Source: Solirubrobacteraceae bacterium (GTDB lineage: Bacteria; Actinomycetota; Thermoleophilia; Solirubrobacterales; Solirubrobacteraceae). From it: a stretch of 39,242 bases of DNA. The stretch spans positions 1 to 39,242 of the forward strand of contig JADGPP010000030.1 of assembly GCA_017882375.1 (NCBI GenBank). The letters are read 5' to 3'. Each line of letters opens with the position of its first letter. Position 1 is the stretch's first letter. The translations under genes and the position numbers were made by a program. Below are positions 16,270-24,199 of the stretch, piece by piece. A model generated the notes under the pieces. That model did not search any database. It worked only from the letters and a program-made list of their open reading frames with translations, and was not told where the DNA came from.

Positions 16270-16275
16270 GCGCGC

Positions 16276-18222
16276 ATGGCACGCCTGTCAGAGCACGGCC
16301 TGCGCCGATCGGTCGGCGTGCCCGGCTTGTTCGCGACGGCCTACGGCAACGTCGGCTCCTCGATCTACTACGCGCTCGGGCTCGTCGCCGCCCACGCGCT
16401 GGGCCTGACACCGATCGTCTTCCTGTTCGCCGGCGGGCTGTTCGTGCTCACCGCCAAGACCTACGCCGAGGGCGCCTCGATGTTCCCCGAAGCCGGCGGC
16501 TCCTCGTCGTTCGCGCGCCACGCGTTCAACGACGTCGTCTCGTTCTTTGCCGGCTGGGCGCTGAGCCTCGACTACATCATCACGATCGCCATCTCGGCGT
16601 TCTTCGTCCCGCACTACCTCGGCGCGTTCTTTCCCGCGCTGACGCACAACCCGGGCGACATCATCGGCGGTCTCGTCACGATCGTGCTGCTCGCCGGTCT
16701 GAACATCCGCGGCCTCGGCGAGTCGGCCAAGCTCAACCTGTTCCTGGCGATCGCCGACCTCTGCACGCAGGTGCTGCTCGTCGGCCTCGGCTTCGTGCTC
16801 GTGTTCAGCCCCTCGCTGCTGATCGATCAGGTGCACCTGGGACTCGCTCCGAGCTGGACCCAGCTGATCTTCGCGCTGTCGGTGGCGATGGTCGCCTACA
16901 CGGGAATCGAGACCGTCTCGAACATGGCCGAGGAGGCCAAGGATCCCGGCCACGACATTCCCAAGTCGGTCAACCTCGTTCTGATCGCCGTGCTCGGCGT
17001 CTACGCGGGCATCTCCGTGGTGGCACTGTCGGCGCTGCCGGTGATCCACCACGGAGTCGGCTTCAGCCCGGCGCTGGCCGAAAGCTACAGGCACGCCGGC
17101 TACGCGACGGCGCTCGGCGGCCATTTCGAAAACGATCCCGTGCTGGGTATCGTCTCGCGCCTGGGCCTGCATGGCACGGTCCTGACGCTCGCCAAAGCCT
17201 ACGTCGGCGTGCTCGCCGCGACGATCCTGTTCATCGCCACGAACGCCGGTCTGATCGGTATCTCGCGGCTGTCGTGGTCGCTGTCCGAGCACCGCCAGCT
17301 GCCCACCCTGTTCTCCAGCCTGCACCCCCGGTTTCGCACGCCCTGGTTCACGATCGTGTTCTTCTCGATCCTCGCCGGGTTACTGATCCTGCCGGGCGAA
17401 ACGACGCTGCTCGGCAACCTCTACTCGTTCGGCGCGATGCTCTCGTTCACCACCGCGCACGTCTCGGTGATCGCGCTGCGCATCAAGCGCCCCGACCAGG
17501 AGCGCCCCTACCGGATGCCGTGGAACGTGCCCTTCCGTGGCCACGTCATCCCGTTGACCGCCGTGCTCGGCGCGATCGGCACGTTCGGCGCATGGTGCGC
17601 GGTGGTCGCGCTGCACGGCGAGGCGCGCACGATCGGCATCCCCTGGATGGTCCTCGGGATGGCCGGCTACTTCGTCTATCGCAGGCGCCAGGGGCTGGAC
17701 CCGCGCAAGCCCTACAAGATCGAGCGCCCGCAGCGCCCACCGGACTTCGAGGCCTTTGACTATCGCTCCGCGCTCGTGCCGATCTTCGGCGCCGACGTCA
17801 GCGCCAGCGCCCTGCACAGCGCCGCCAAGCTGATCGGCGAGGAGGGCGTCGTATATGCGATCTTCGTGTTGCCCGTCCCCAGTCAGCTGTCGCTCGATGC
17901 GGGCCTGGAGGAAGAGGAAGCGCACGGGCGCTCGGTGCTGGAGAGCGCGCGCATCCAGGCGCGCCGCGCTGGCATCAAGATCCACACCGGGCTGATCCGC
18001 ACGCGTCATCCGGGAGCCTCGCTCGTCGAGGAAGCCGAGCGGGTCGGCGCCGACGTCATCTACTGGTCGACGATCCACGCCCCCGCCGGCGAGCAGCGGA
18101 TCGGGCCGACGGCCGCCTATCTGCTCAGCCGCCGACCCTGCCGCGTGATCATCGAGACCGACAACCGCGCCGGCCACGATCGCACGCTCGCGCCAGACCG
18201 CGCGAGTGCCGGCGCCGTCTGA
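16276..18222 (+). CDS. APC-superfamily amino acid permease with C-terminal universal stress protein domain
   Basis: 648 residues. Residues about 12-470 hold roughly 12 hydrophobic helices of the APC fold, opening with the helix-1 substrate loop GLFATAYGNVGSSIYYALG and the helix-2/3 segment YAEGASMFPEAGGSSSFARHAF. AYTGIETVSNMAEEAKDPGHDIPKS is the helix-6 region with its downstream loop. Residues about 490-620 form a soluble alpha/beta domain (SALVPIFGADVSASAL, ASLVEEAERVGADVIYWSTI) matching universal stress protein folds, as in cationic amino acid/polyamine transporters with a cytosolic USP regulatory tail. The substrate is probably an amino acid or amine but is not assignable. The gene is convergent with the TIGR01777 epimerase, with a 19-nt gap. 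Confidence 0.88.
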   Translation: MARLSEHGLRRSVGVPGLFATAYGNVGSSIYYALGLVAAHALGLTPIVFLFAGGLFVLTAKTYAEGASMFPEAGGSSSFARHAFNDVVSFFAGWALSLDYIITIAISAFFVPHYLGAFFPALTHNPGDIIGGLVTIVLLAGLNIRGLGESAKLNLFLAIADLCTQVLLVGLGFVLVFSPSLLIDQVHLGLAPSWTQLIFALSVAMVAYTGIETVSNMAEEAKDPGHDIPKSVNLVLIAVLGVYAGISVVALSALPVIHHGVGFSPALAESYRHAGYATALGGHFENDPVLGIVSRLGLHGTVLTLAKAYVGVLAATILFIATNAGLIGISRLSWSLSEHRQLPTLFSSLHPRFRTPWFTIVFFSILAGLLILPGETTLLGNLYSFGAMLSFTTAHVSVIALRIKRPDQERPYRMPWNVPFRGHVIPLTAVLGAIGTFGAWCAVVALHGEARTIGIPWMVLGMAGYFVYRRRQGLDPRKPYKIERPQRPPDFEAFDYRSALVPIFGADVSASALHSAAKLIGEEGVVYAIFVLPVPSQLSLDAGLEEEEAHGRSVLESARIQARRAGIKIHTGLIRTRHPGASLVEEAERVGADVIYWSTIHAPAGEQRIGPTAAYLLSRRPCRVIIETDNRAGHDRTLAPDRASAGAV

Positions 18223-18241
18223 GCGGGGGCGACGTCGCGCC

Positions 18242-19177
18242 CTAGTCGCGTCGGAGTGCCGAGGTGAGCGCCTGGTCGAGCTCGGCGTGCACGAACTGGA
18301 AGCCGAGCACCAGCGGCTTGGCGGGCACCACGCGCGCGCCCTCGGTCACGATCTCGGCCATCTCGCCGTAGAGCAACTTCAGCGCAACGGCTGGCACGGG
18401 CAGCAGCGCCGGGCGTTTGAGCGCACGGCCCAGCGCACGCGAGAAGTCGCGATTGCTGACCGGCTCGGGCGCCGTCGCGTTCACCGGCCCGCTCCAGCGC
18501 TCGTCTGAAACCGCCGCGACCATCACGCCGACGAGGTCGTCGAGGTGGATCCATGAGACGTACTGGCGCCCGCCCGCGACCGGGCCGCCGACACCCAGGC
18601 GAAACGGCGGCAGCATCTTCTCCAGCGCCCCTCCGTCCTTGGCGAGCACGACGCCCGTGCGCACCAGCACCACGCGCATGCCCAGCGCCGAGGCCTTTGA
18701 CGCCTCGTCCTCCCATTGCACGCAGATCCGTGCCAGGAAGTCCTTGCCGGGCGGCGCGTCCTCGTCCAGCGGCTCCTCGCCGCGGGCTCCGTAGTAGCCG
18801 ACGCCCGAGGAGCTTACGAGCGTCGAGGGTCGCTCGTCGGCCTGTTCCAGTCCCGCGAGCAGGTTGCGCGTACCGGTGACGCGGCTCTCGCGGATCGCCC
18901 GCTTTGCCTCCGCGCTCCAGCGCCGGGCGATGTTCTCACCGGCCAGGTGCACGACCGCGTCGCGGCTCTCCAGCGCCGCCACCGGGGCGGGCCCGCTCAT
19001 CAGGTCCCAGTCGAAGACCTCGACCGGCCGCAGTCCCGCACTGCGCAAGCGCTCCTGCGCCCGCCCGGCATCGCGCGAGAGGACGGTCACCGCAGCCCCG
19101 CTGCCCTGCAGCGCGGCGATCAGGCGTGGACCGATCAGGCCCGTCGCCCCCGTCACCGTCACGCGCGTTGCCTCCAC
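18242..19177 (-). CDS. TIGR01777-family NAD(P)-binding epimerase (SDR39U1-like)
   Basis: 311 residues from a GTG. The N-terminus has the extended-SDR nucleotide site VTVTGATGLIGPRLIAALQ. Family-specific motifs follow: VVHLAGENIARRWSAEAKRAIRESRVTGTRNL, SSSGVGYYGARGEEPLDE, VRTGVVLAKDGGALEKMLPPFRLG, and YVSWIHLDDL. A C-terminal DUF1731 segment (RALKRPALLPVPAVALKLLYGEMAEIV) completes it. Members are predicted sugar-nucleotide-like epimerases; the E. coli relative YfcH has no settled substrate. Downstream of its start lies the repeat-bearing non-coding island described separately. Confidence 0.92.
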   Translation of the reverse strand: MEATRVTVTGATGLIGPRLIAALQGSGAAVTVLSRDAGRAQERLRSAGLRPVEVFDWDLMSGPAPVAALESRDAVVHLAGENIARRWSAEAKRAIRESRVTGTRNLLAGLEQADERPSTLVSSSGVGYYGARGEEPLDEDAPPGKDFLARICVQWEDEASKASALGMRVVLVRTGVVLAKDGGALEKMLPPFRLGVGGPVAGGRQYVSWIHLDDLVGVMVAAVSDERWSGPVNATAPEPVSNRDFSRALGRALKRPALLPVPAVALKLLYGEMAEIVTEGARVVPAKPLVLGFQFVHAELDQALTSALRRD

Positions 19178-19209
19178 GCGCCTACCCTCTCACACGCGCA
19201 GCCCGACGG

Positions 19210-19249
19210 CTAGGCGGAGGAGATCGAGGTCATCGTGTCGCCCGGCGCG
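19210..19249 (+). repeat. Duplicate of the last 40 bp of the malic enzyme gene
   Basis: These 40 bp match 19470-19509 at 37 of 40 positions, offset by exactly 260 bp and in the same orientation. Read on the minus strand this copy still encodes APGDTMTSISSA followed by TAG; the gene itself ends APGDTMTPSSSA. No upstream coding continuation exists, so this is a detached gene-end copy bordering the non-coding island. Confidence 0.85.
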
Positions 19250-19353
19250 CAGCGTGGGCTGAGCTTGTGCATATAGCGCCAGCGATAGCCATAGTAGTTA
19301 CGCAGCGCGGGCTGAGTGTGTGCAAATAGCGCTGGCGATAGCCATAGTATTTA
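19248..19353 (+). repeat. Two tandem 53-bp imperfect repeats
   Basis: Units at 19248-19300 and 19301-19353 agree at 46 of 53 positions. Each starts CGCAGCG and ends with GCGATAGCCATAGTA followed by three or four T/A-rich bases. Several differences are compensatory-looking (GCGCCAGCG versus GCGCTGGCG). There is no spacer between copies and no coding frame, so this is neither a CRISPR array nor a protein repeat. Confidence 0.85.
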
Positions 19354-19377
19354 CATCGTATATACGATTGCTATCGC
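19335..19377. repeat. Inverted repeat with a central perfect 14-bp palindrome
   Basis: GCGATAGC (19335-19342) is repeated inverted as GCTATCGC (19370-19377). Between them ATCGTATATACGAT (19355-19368) is a perfect palindrome. This is the most AT-rich stretch in the neighbourhood. It could be a protein-binding site, a recombination or element end, or a structured RNA. Confidence 0.7.
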
Positions 19378-19416
19378 AGTTCGCGTAAAGAGGACACAGC
19401 CCACTGTCCCTCTGCC

Positions 19417-19436
19417 GATCTGCTCGCGAACAGATC
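19417..19436. repeat. 20-bp near-perfect palindrome in the malic enzyme 3' region
   Basis: GATCTGCTCGCGAACAGATC is palindromic except for one mismatched pair. It lies 34 bp beyond the malic enzyme stop codon, so it could be a transcription-terminator stem for that gene (no U-tract) or an operator-like site. A looser inverted pair (GAGGACA, TGTCCCTC) lies just upstream at 19390-19412. Confidence 0.55.
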
Positions 19437-19469
19437 AGAGACCCAGAGACTCCAACCCGCATCAAGCCT

Positions 19470-19509
19470 CTAGGCCGAGGAGCTCGGGGTCATCGTGTCG
19501 CCCGGCGCG
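19470..19509 (+). repeat. Gene-end copy of the 40-bp direct repeat (3' end of malic enzyme gene)
   Basis: This is the copy within the functional gene, including its TAG. Its partner is at 19210-19249. The 220 bp between the two copies are non-coding and repeat-rich. Confidence 0.85.
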
Positions 19510-20942
19510 AAGCCGACCTCCAGGCCGGCGCGTGCAGTTCCATCGGCGCGGGCCTCGTTGGCCACCGCCGCGGCGACCGCAGGGGCGACGTCACGGTTGA
19601 AGACCGACGGGATGATGTAGTCCTCGCGCAGTTCCGCCTCGTCGACCGCCGCCGCGATCGCGCGCGCGGCCGCCATCTTCATCCGCTCGGTGATCGTCGG
19701 CGCGCGCACGTCCAAGGCGCCGCGGAAGATCCCCGGGAAGCACAGCACGTTGTTGATCTGGTTGGCGTAGTCAGAGCGCCCCGTCGCCACGATCCTCACG
19801 TACTTGGCGGCCTCCTCCGGTATCACCTCGGGAGTCGGGTTGGCCATCGCGAAGACCATCCCGTCCTTGTTCATGCGCGCCAGCGCCTCCGCCGGCATCA
19901 CACGGGCGCCCGACACGCCGATCAGCAGATCCTCGCCGTCGATCACCTCGGCGGGCGTGCCTGCGCGGCAGTCGGGATTGGTCGACTCGGCAAACCAGCG
20001 CTTGACGTCGTTCATCGACCCGTCGAGGTAGTCGGCGCGCTGGACGTGCAGCGCGCCGCGCGAGTCCGCGCCGACGATTTTGCGCACGCCGCCGGCCAGC
20101 AGGATCTTCGTCACCGCGATCCCCGCCGCGCCGAGGCCGATGATCAGCACGTTCAGGTCCTCGATCCGCTTGCCCGTCAGCTTGAGCGCGTTCAGCAGCG
20201 CCGCCATCACGACCACCGCCGTGCCGTGCTGGTCGTCGTGGAACACGGGGATGTCCAGCTCCTGCTTCAGGCGATCCTCGACCGCGAAGCAGCGCGGCGC
20301 GGAGATGTCCTCGAGGTTGATCCCGCCGAACGCCGGCGCGATCAGCTTGACCGTGCGCACGATCTCGTCCGGGTCGGTCGTGTCCAGGCAGATCGGGAAT
20401 GCGTCGACGTCGGCGAACTCCTTGAACAGGCAGCACTTGCCCTCCATCACCGGCATCGCCGCGCGCGGCCCGATGTCGCCTAGCCCGAGCACCGCGGTGC
20501 CGTCGGAGACGACCGCCACGGTGTTGCGCTTGATCGTGTACTGGAAGGCCCTGTCCGGATCGTCGGCGATCGCCAGGCTGACGCGCGCCACGCCCGGCGT
20601 GTAGGCCATCGACAGGTCGTCACGCGTCTTCAGCGGATGCTTGTTGTGCTGTTCGATCTTGCCGCCGACGTGCAGCAGGAACGTGCGGTCTGTCGTGTCG
20701 ATCACCTCGACGCCCGGCACCGCCTCGATCGCCGCGATGATCCGCTCCCAGTGGTCCTTGCCGGAGGCGTCGACGACGACGTCGCGCAGGCTGTGGTTGC
20801 CGTCGACCTCGACCAGGTCGACCGCGCCCACCATCCCGCCGGCCTCGGCGATCGCGCTCGAGAGCTGCCCCAGCGTCCCGTGCGCGTCATCGATCCTGAC
20901 GCGGATGGTGAGTCTGAACTGTGCGCTCGGCGTGGCGCTCAC
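19470..20942 (-). CDS. NAD(P)-dependent malic enzyme with N-terminal ACT domain
   Basis: 490 residues if started at the GTG at 20942, which has GAGGAG 9 nt upstream; a GTG at 20972 would add ten residues but sits too close to the -10. Residues about 7-85 form an ACT domain (FRLTIRVRIDDAHGTLGQLSSAIAEAGG), a small-molecule-binding regulatory module. The catalytic part begins at LSMAYTPGVARV and contains KRNTVAVVSDGTAVLGLGDIGP, PVFHDDQHGTAVV, the cofactor fold LIIGLGAAGIAV, and MANPTPEVIPEEA. It oxidatively decarboxylates malate to pyruvate. The last 40 bp are duplicated 260 bp downstream (19210-19249). The gene is divergent from polA. Confidence 0.93.
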   Translation of the reverse strand: MSATPSAQFRLTIRVRIDDAHGTLGQLSSAIAEAGGMVGAVDLVEVDGNHSLRDVVVDASGKDHWERIIAAIEAVPGVEVIDTTDRTFLLHVGGKIEQHNKHPLKTRDDLSMAYTPGVARVSLAIADDPDRAFQYTIKRNTVAVVSDGTAVLGLGDIGPRAAMPVMEGKCCLFKEFADVDAFPICLDTTDPDEIVRTVKLIAPAFGGINLEDISAPRCFAVEDRLKQELDIPVFHDDQHGTAVVVMAALLNALKLTGKRIEDLNVLIIGLGAAGIAVTKILLAGGVRKIVGADSRGALHVQRADYLDGSMNDVKRWFAESTNPDCRAGTPAEVIDGEDLLIGVSGARVMPAEALARMNKDGMVFAMANPTPEVIPEEAAKYVRIVATGRSDYANQINNVLCFPGIFRGALDVRAPTITERMKMAAARAIAAAVDEAELREDYIIPSVFNRDVAPAVAAAVANEARADGTARAGLEVGFAPGDTMTPSSSA

Positions 20943-20975
20943 GAAACGTATCTCCTCGGAAGTTGGGGGCACGGC

Positions 20976-20981
20976 ATGTTA
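20976..20981 (-). promoter_or_regulatory. Candidate -10 (TAACAT) for the malic enzyme gene
   Basis: Reading from 20981 to 20976 on the minus strand, TAACAT would start transcription near 20969. That leaves about 27 nt before the GTG at 20942 and includes the GAGGAG Shine-Dalgarno, which supports that start over the GTG at 20972. Confidence 0.35.
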
Positions 20982-21061
20982 GGCCTCAGGCGAGTCTCAA
21001 CGCGTGATGGTGCGCGGCGCGTGGCGGGCGAGCCCGCTCCACGGCGCCGCGCGCGTCCTCG

Positions 21062-21067
21062 TAGAGT
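21062..21067 (+). promoter_or_regulatory. -10 element (TAGAGT) for leaderless polA
   Basis: TAGAGT ends 9 nt before the ATG at 21077, and no Shine-Dalgarno is seen. The same hexamer serves the membrane-protein gene at 25942. Confidence 0.5.
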
Positions 21068-21076
21068 GACCGGTCA

Positions 21077-23746
21077 ATGGCCGGCACGAGCACACGCGCG
21101 AAGGCGCCCGCGGGCGCTCCGGTGGACACGCAGCGGCGCCTGTTCCTGATCGACGGGCCGAGCCTGGTCTATCGCGCGTTCTTCGCGCTGCCCGAGTCGA
21201 TCGCGACATCCACCGGCGTGCCCACCAACGCGATCTTCGGCTTCGCCTCGATGCTCGTGAAGATCGTCACCGAGTACGGCGTGTGTCCGACCGTCGTCGC
21301 CTGGGACGCCGGCAGCTCCGGGCGCACCGAGGTCTACGCCGAGTACAAGGCCCAGCGCCGCTCGCGCCCGGACCTGCTCAAGCAGCAGTGGCCGGCAATG
21401 GAACCGCTCGTCGAGGCCTTCGGCTACTCAAACGTGAAGATCGACGGCTACGAGGCCGACGACGTGATCGCCTCGCTGGCCGAGCACGCGCTCCGCGCCG
21501 ACCCGCCCGTGCCCGTGATGATCGTCACCGGCGATCGCGACGCCTTCCAGCTGATCGACGCCGATGGCCTGGTCAAGGTGATGGCGACCTCGCGCGGGAT
21601 CACCGAGACGAAGATCTACGACCGTCAGGCGGTGATCGACCGTTATGGCATCGCGCCGGAGCTGATCCCCGACTTCTACGGCCTGAAGGGCGACACCTCC
21701 GACAACATCCCCGGCGTCCCCGGAATCGGCGACAAGACCGCCAGCGAGCTGATCCAGACCTACGGCGCGCTGGAGGACGTGCTCGCGCACGTCGACGAGA
21801 TAAAAGGCGCCAAGCGCAAACAGAACCTGCTCGAGCACGCCGACGACGCGCGCGTGTCCAAGCAGCTGGCGACCGTGCAGCGCGACGTCGCCGTCGACTT
21901 CGACATCGCCGCCGAGTCCACGCGCGAGCCCGATCGCTCGCGCGTGCGCGAGGTCTTTCGCGAGTACGAGCTGCGCGATCCGCTGCGTCGCCTGGAGGAG
22001 GCGCTCGGCGACCCCGACGTTGCCGCCCCCGCGCTGCCGGCCGAGGTCAAGTTGAGCGGGCGCGTGCGCTCGGGCACGCCCGCTGACATCGCCCGCCTCG
22101 GCGCGCCGGACTCGGAGATCGCGCTCGTCGTGCGCGCCGCCGAGACGCCCGAGGGCGCGCTGTTCGCCGACGGCGCGCCGTGGCGCTTCGCGGCGGCGGT
22201 CGCCGGCGCCGGGCAGGGGCGTGGCGCGGGCGCGGGCGTCGAGGTGCTCGCCGGCGACTGCGAGGGGCCCCAGCAGGTCGTCGCCGCATGCGCGCAGCGA
22301 CCCGTCGTCGCCCACGACGCCAAGTCGCTCGGGCTCGTGCCGCCGGGGTTGGCGCACGACACGCTGCTCGGCGCCTACCTGCTCGAGCCCGCGCGCCGCG
22401 GCTACCCGTTCGCCGAGCTTTGCGAGGAGCGCGGACTGGCCAGCGACCTGGAGGACCCGCAGTCCGCCGAGGTCGTGCTGCTCGGCGCGCTCGCCGGCTG
22501 GCAGCGCGAGCAGATCGCCGAGCGCGGGCTGGAGGGCGTGATGCACGACATCGAGTTGCCGCTCGTCGCAGTGCTGCGCGAGATGGAGCTGCTCGGCGTG
22601 CGTCTGAACCTCGACCGCCTCGCCGAGATCACCGCCCGCGTGCGCGAGGAGGTCGCCGGCCTGGAAGCGGAGATCTTCGCGCTCGCCGAGGAGGAGTTCA
22701 CGATCGGCTCGCCCCAGCAGCTCGGGCAGATCCTGTTCGAGAAGCTCGGCCTGTCGCGCAAGCGCCGCGGCAAGACCGGCTACTCGACCGACGCGCGCGT
22801 GCTGCAGGCGATCCGCACCGAGCACGAGATCGTGCCGAAGATCGAGCGCTGGCGCGAGCTGTCGACGCTCGCCAAGACCTACCTCGATGTGCTCCCCGAG
22901 GAGGTCGACGAGCGCTCGCGCATCCACACGACCTTCCTGCAGGCCGTCGCGCAGACCGGGCGGCTGTCGAGCACCAACCCGAACATGCAGAACGTGCCGA
23001 TCCGCACCCCGCTCGGGCGCGAGATCCGCGGCTGCTTCGAGGCCGAGGACGCAAACGTGCTGATCTCCGCCGACTATTCGCAGATCGAGCTGCGCGTGCT
23101 CGCGCACGTCGCCGACGAGCCGGCGCTCAAGGAGATCTTCAGGCGCGAGGAAGACGTGCACACGGCGACCGCCTCGCAGGTGTTCGCCGTCGCCGCGCAG
23201 GACATCGATCCGGGCATGCGCTCGAAGGCGAAGATGATCAACTACGGAATCGTCTACGGCCTCTCGGACTTCGGCCTCGCCGACCGTCTGAACATCCCTC
23301 GCGAGGAGGCCAAGGAGTTCATCGACGCCTACCTGCAGCGCTTCCCGCGCGTCGCCGCCTTCATGGCCGAGACGATCGAGCAGGCCAAGCAGCAGAGCTA
23401 CGTGACGACGCTGTGGGGCCGCCGGCGCCAGATCCCCGAGCTTCAGGCGCGCAACTACCAGGTGCGCATGCTCGGCGAGCGCCTCGCCGTGAACACCGTC
23501 ATCCAGGGCACCGCCGCCGACATCATCAAGCTGGCGATGGTCCGCACCCACGCAGCGCTCGGCGAGTCAGGACTGCAGACGCGCCTGCTGCTGACGATCC
23601 ACGACGAGCTGCTGTTCGAAGGGCCGCCGTCCGAGCAGGCCGCTGCGCGCGATCTCGTCGAGCGTGAGATGTGCGGCGTGTGGGATCGCGACCCGCCGCT
23701 CGCCGTCGATGCCGGCGTCGGACGCAACTGGCTGGAGGCCAAGTGA
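21077..23746 (+). CDS. polA: DNA polymerase I
   Basis: 889 residues. Residues about 20-310 form the 5'-3' exonuclease (LIDGPSLVYRAFFALP, GYEADDVIASLA, TGDRDAFQLID, GLKGDTSDNIPGVPGIGDKTA). The middle region (about 330-510) has the position of the proofreading domain but lacks the DxE metal site and reads as a shortened, Ala/Gly-rich remnant (VVAHDAKSLG, HDTLLGAYLLEP), so proofreading is probably absent, as in Taq. The polymerase domain has motif A SADYSQIELR (about 663), motif B RSKAKMINYGIVYG (about 715) and motif C TIHDELLF (about 840). The O-helix aromatic is Tyr (NYG), where E. coli has Phe762. It ends in a GTGA overlap with the next gene. Confidence 0.96.
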   Translation: MAGTSTRAKAPAGAPVDTQRRLFLIDGPSLVYRAFFALPESIATSTGVPTNAIFGFASMLVKIVTEYGVCPTVVAWDAGSSGRTEVYAEYKAQRRSRPDLLKQQWPAMEPLVEAFGYSNVKIDGYEADDVIASLAEHALRADPPVPVMIVTGDRDAFQLIDADGLVKVMATSRGITETKIYDRQAVIDRYGIAPELIPDFYGLKGDTSDNIPGVPGIGDKTASELIQTYGALEDVLAHVDEIKGAKRKQNLLEHADDARVSKQLATVQRDVAVDFDIAAESTREPDRSRVREVFREYELRDPLRRLEEALGDPDVAAPALPAEVKLSGRVRSGTPADIARLGAPDSEIALVVRAAETPEGALFADGAPWRFAAAVAGAGQGRGAGAGVEVLAGDCEGPQQVVAACAQRPVVAHDAKSLGLVPPGLAHDTLLGAYLLEPARRGYPFAELCEERGLASDLEDPQSAEVVLLGALAGWQREQIAERGLEGVMHDIELPLVAVLREMELLGVRLNLDRLAEITARVREEVAGLEAEIFALAEEEFTIGSPQQLGQILFEKLGLSRKRRGKTGYSTDARVLQAIRTEHEIVPKIERWRELSTLAKTYLDVLPEEVDERSRIHTTFLQAVAQTGRLSSTNPNMQNVPIRTPLGREIRGCFEAEDANVLISADYSQIELRVLAHVADEPALKEIFRREEDVHTATASQVFAVAAQDIDPGMRSKAKMINYGIVYGLSDFGLADRLNIPREEAKEFIDAYLQRFPRVAAFMAETIEQAKQQSYVTTLWGRRRQIPELQARNYQVRMLGERLAVNTVIQGTAADIIKLAMVRTHAALGESGLQTRLLLTIHDELLFEGPPSEQAAARDLVEREMCGVWDRDPPLAVDAGVGRNWLEAK

Positions 23747-24186
23747 GCCGCTCGCTGGCTGTGCTGATCGGGGTCGGCGCCGGCTGCCTGGTGGGAATGC
23801 AGGCGCCGATCAACTCACGCCTGGGCAAGACGGTCGGAGGCCTGCAGGCGGCGAGCTTCTCCTTTCTGGTCGGCACGGTCGCGTTGGTGTCGCTCGCCTT
23901 CGTCTTGCGCGGGGGGCTCGGCAGCCTCGGCCAGCTGGGACGTGTGCCCTGGTGGGCGCTCGTCGGCGGCCTGCTCGGGGCCGTGTACGTGTTCGTCGCC
24001 CTCGAAGCCGTGCGCACGCTCGGGGTGAGCGGATTGACCGCGGCGGTGATCCTTGGCCAGCTGGCGATCTCCGTCGTGGTCGACCGCTTCGGCCTGCTCG
24101 GGGTCGCGCGCCAGAGCATTGACCTGCAGCGGATCGTCGGGCTGGCGCTGCTCGCCGCCGGCGTCGTGCTCGTCGTGCGCAAGTAG
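23743..24186 (+). CDS. YdcZ/DUF606-family DMT membrane protein
   Basis: 147 residues from the GTG at 23743, overlapping the polA stop (GTGA); the frame is open upstream inside polA, but homology begins at SRSLAVLIGVGAGCLVGMQAPINSRLGK, the family's usual opening. About five hydrophobic helices follow, with a second half containing VPWWALVGGLLGAVYVFVALEAVRTLGVSGLTAAVILGQ. DUF606 proteins belong to the drug/metabolite transporter superfamily, usually functioning as half-size units; the substrate is unknown. Translational coupling to polA appears incidental rather than functional. It is convergent with the epimerase, with a 13-nt gap. Confidence 0.88.
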   Translation: MSRSLAVLIGVGAGCLVGMQAPINSRLGKTVGGLQAASFSFLVGTVALVSLAFVLRGGLGSLGQLGRVPWWALVGGLLGAVYVFVALEAVRTLGVSGLTAAVILGQLAISVVVDRFGLLGVARQSIDLQRIVGLALLAAGVVLVVRK

Positions 24187-24199
24187 TGGGCGACGGCGC

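Noticed and set aside
19248-19353. CRISPR array
   Set aside because: There are only two directly abutting imperfect copies, with no spacers and no cas genes in the window.
19440-19470. tRNA-like T-loop (GGTTGGAGTC on the minus strand), suggesting a tRNA-derived attachment site
   Set aside because: The flanking bases cannot form a T-stem or acceptor stem, and the loop lacks the TTC core.
19316-19600. Small open frame across the repeat island on the plus strand
   Set aside because: It enters the malic enzyme gene antisense and shows no family features or ribosome-binding site.
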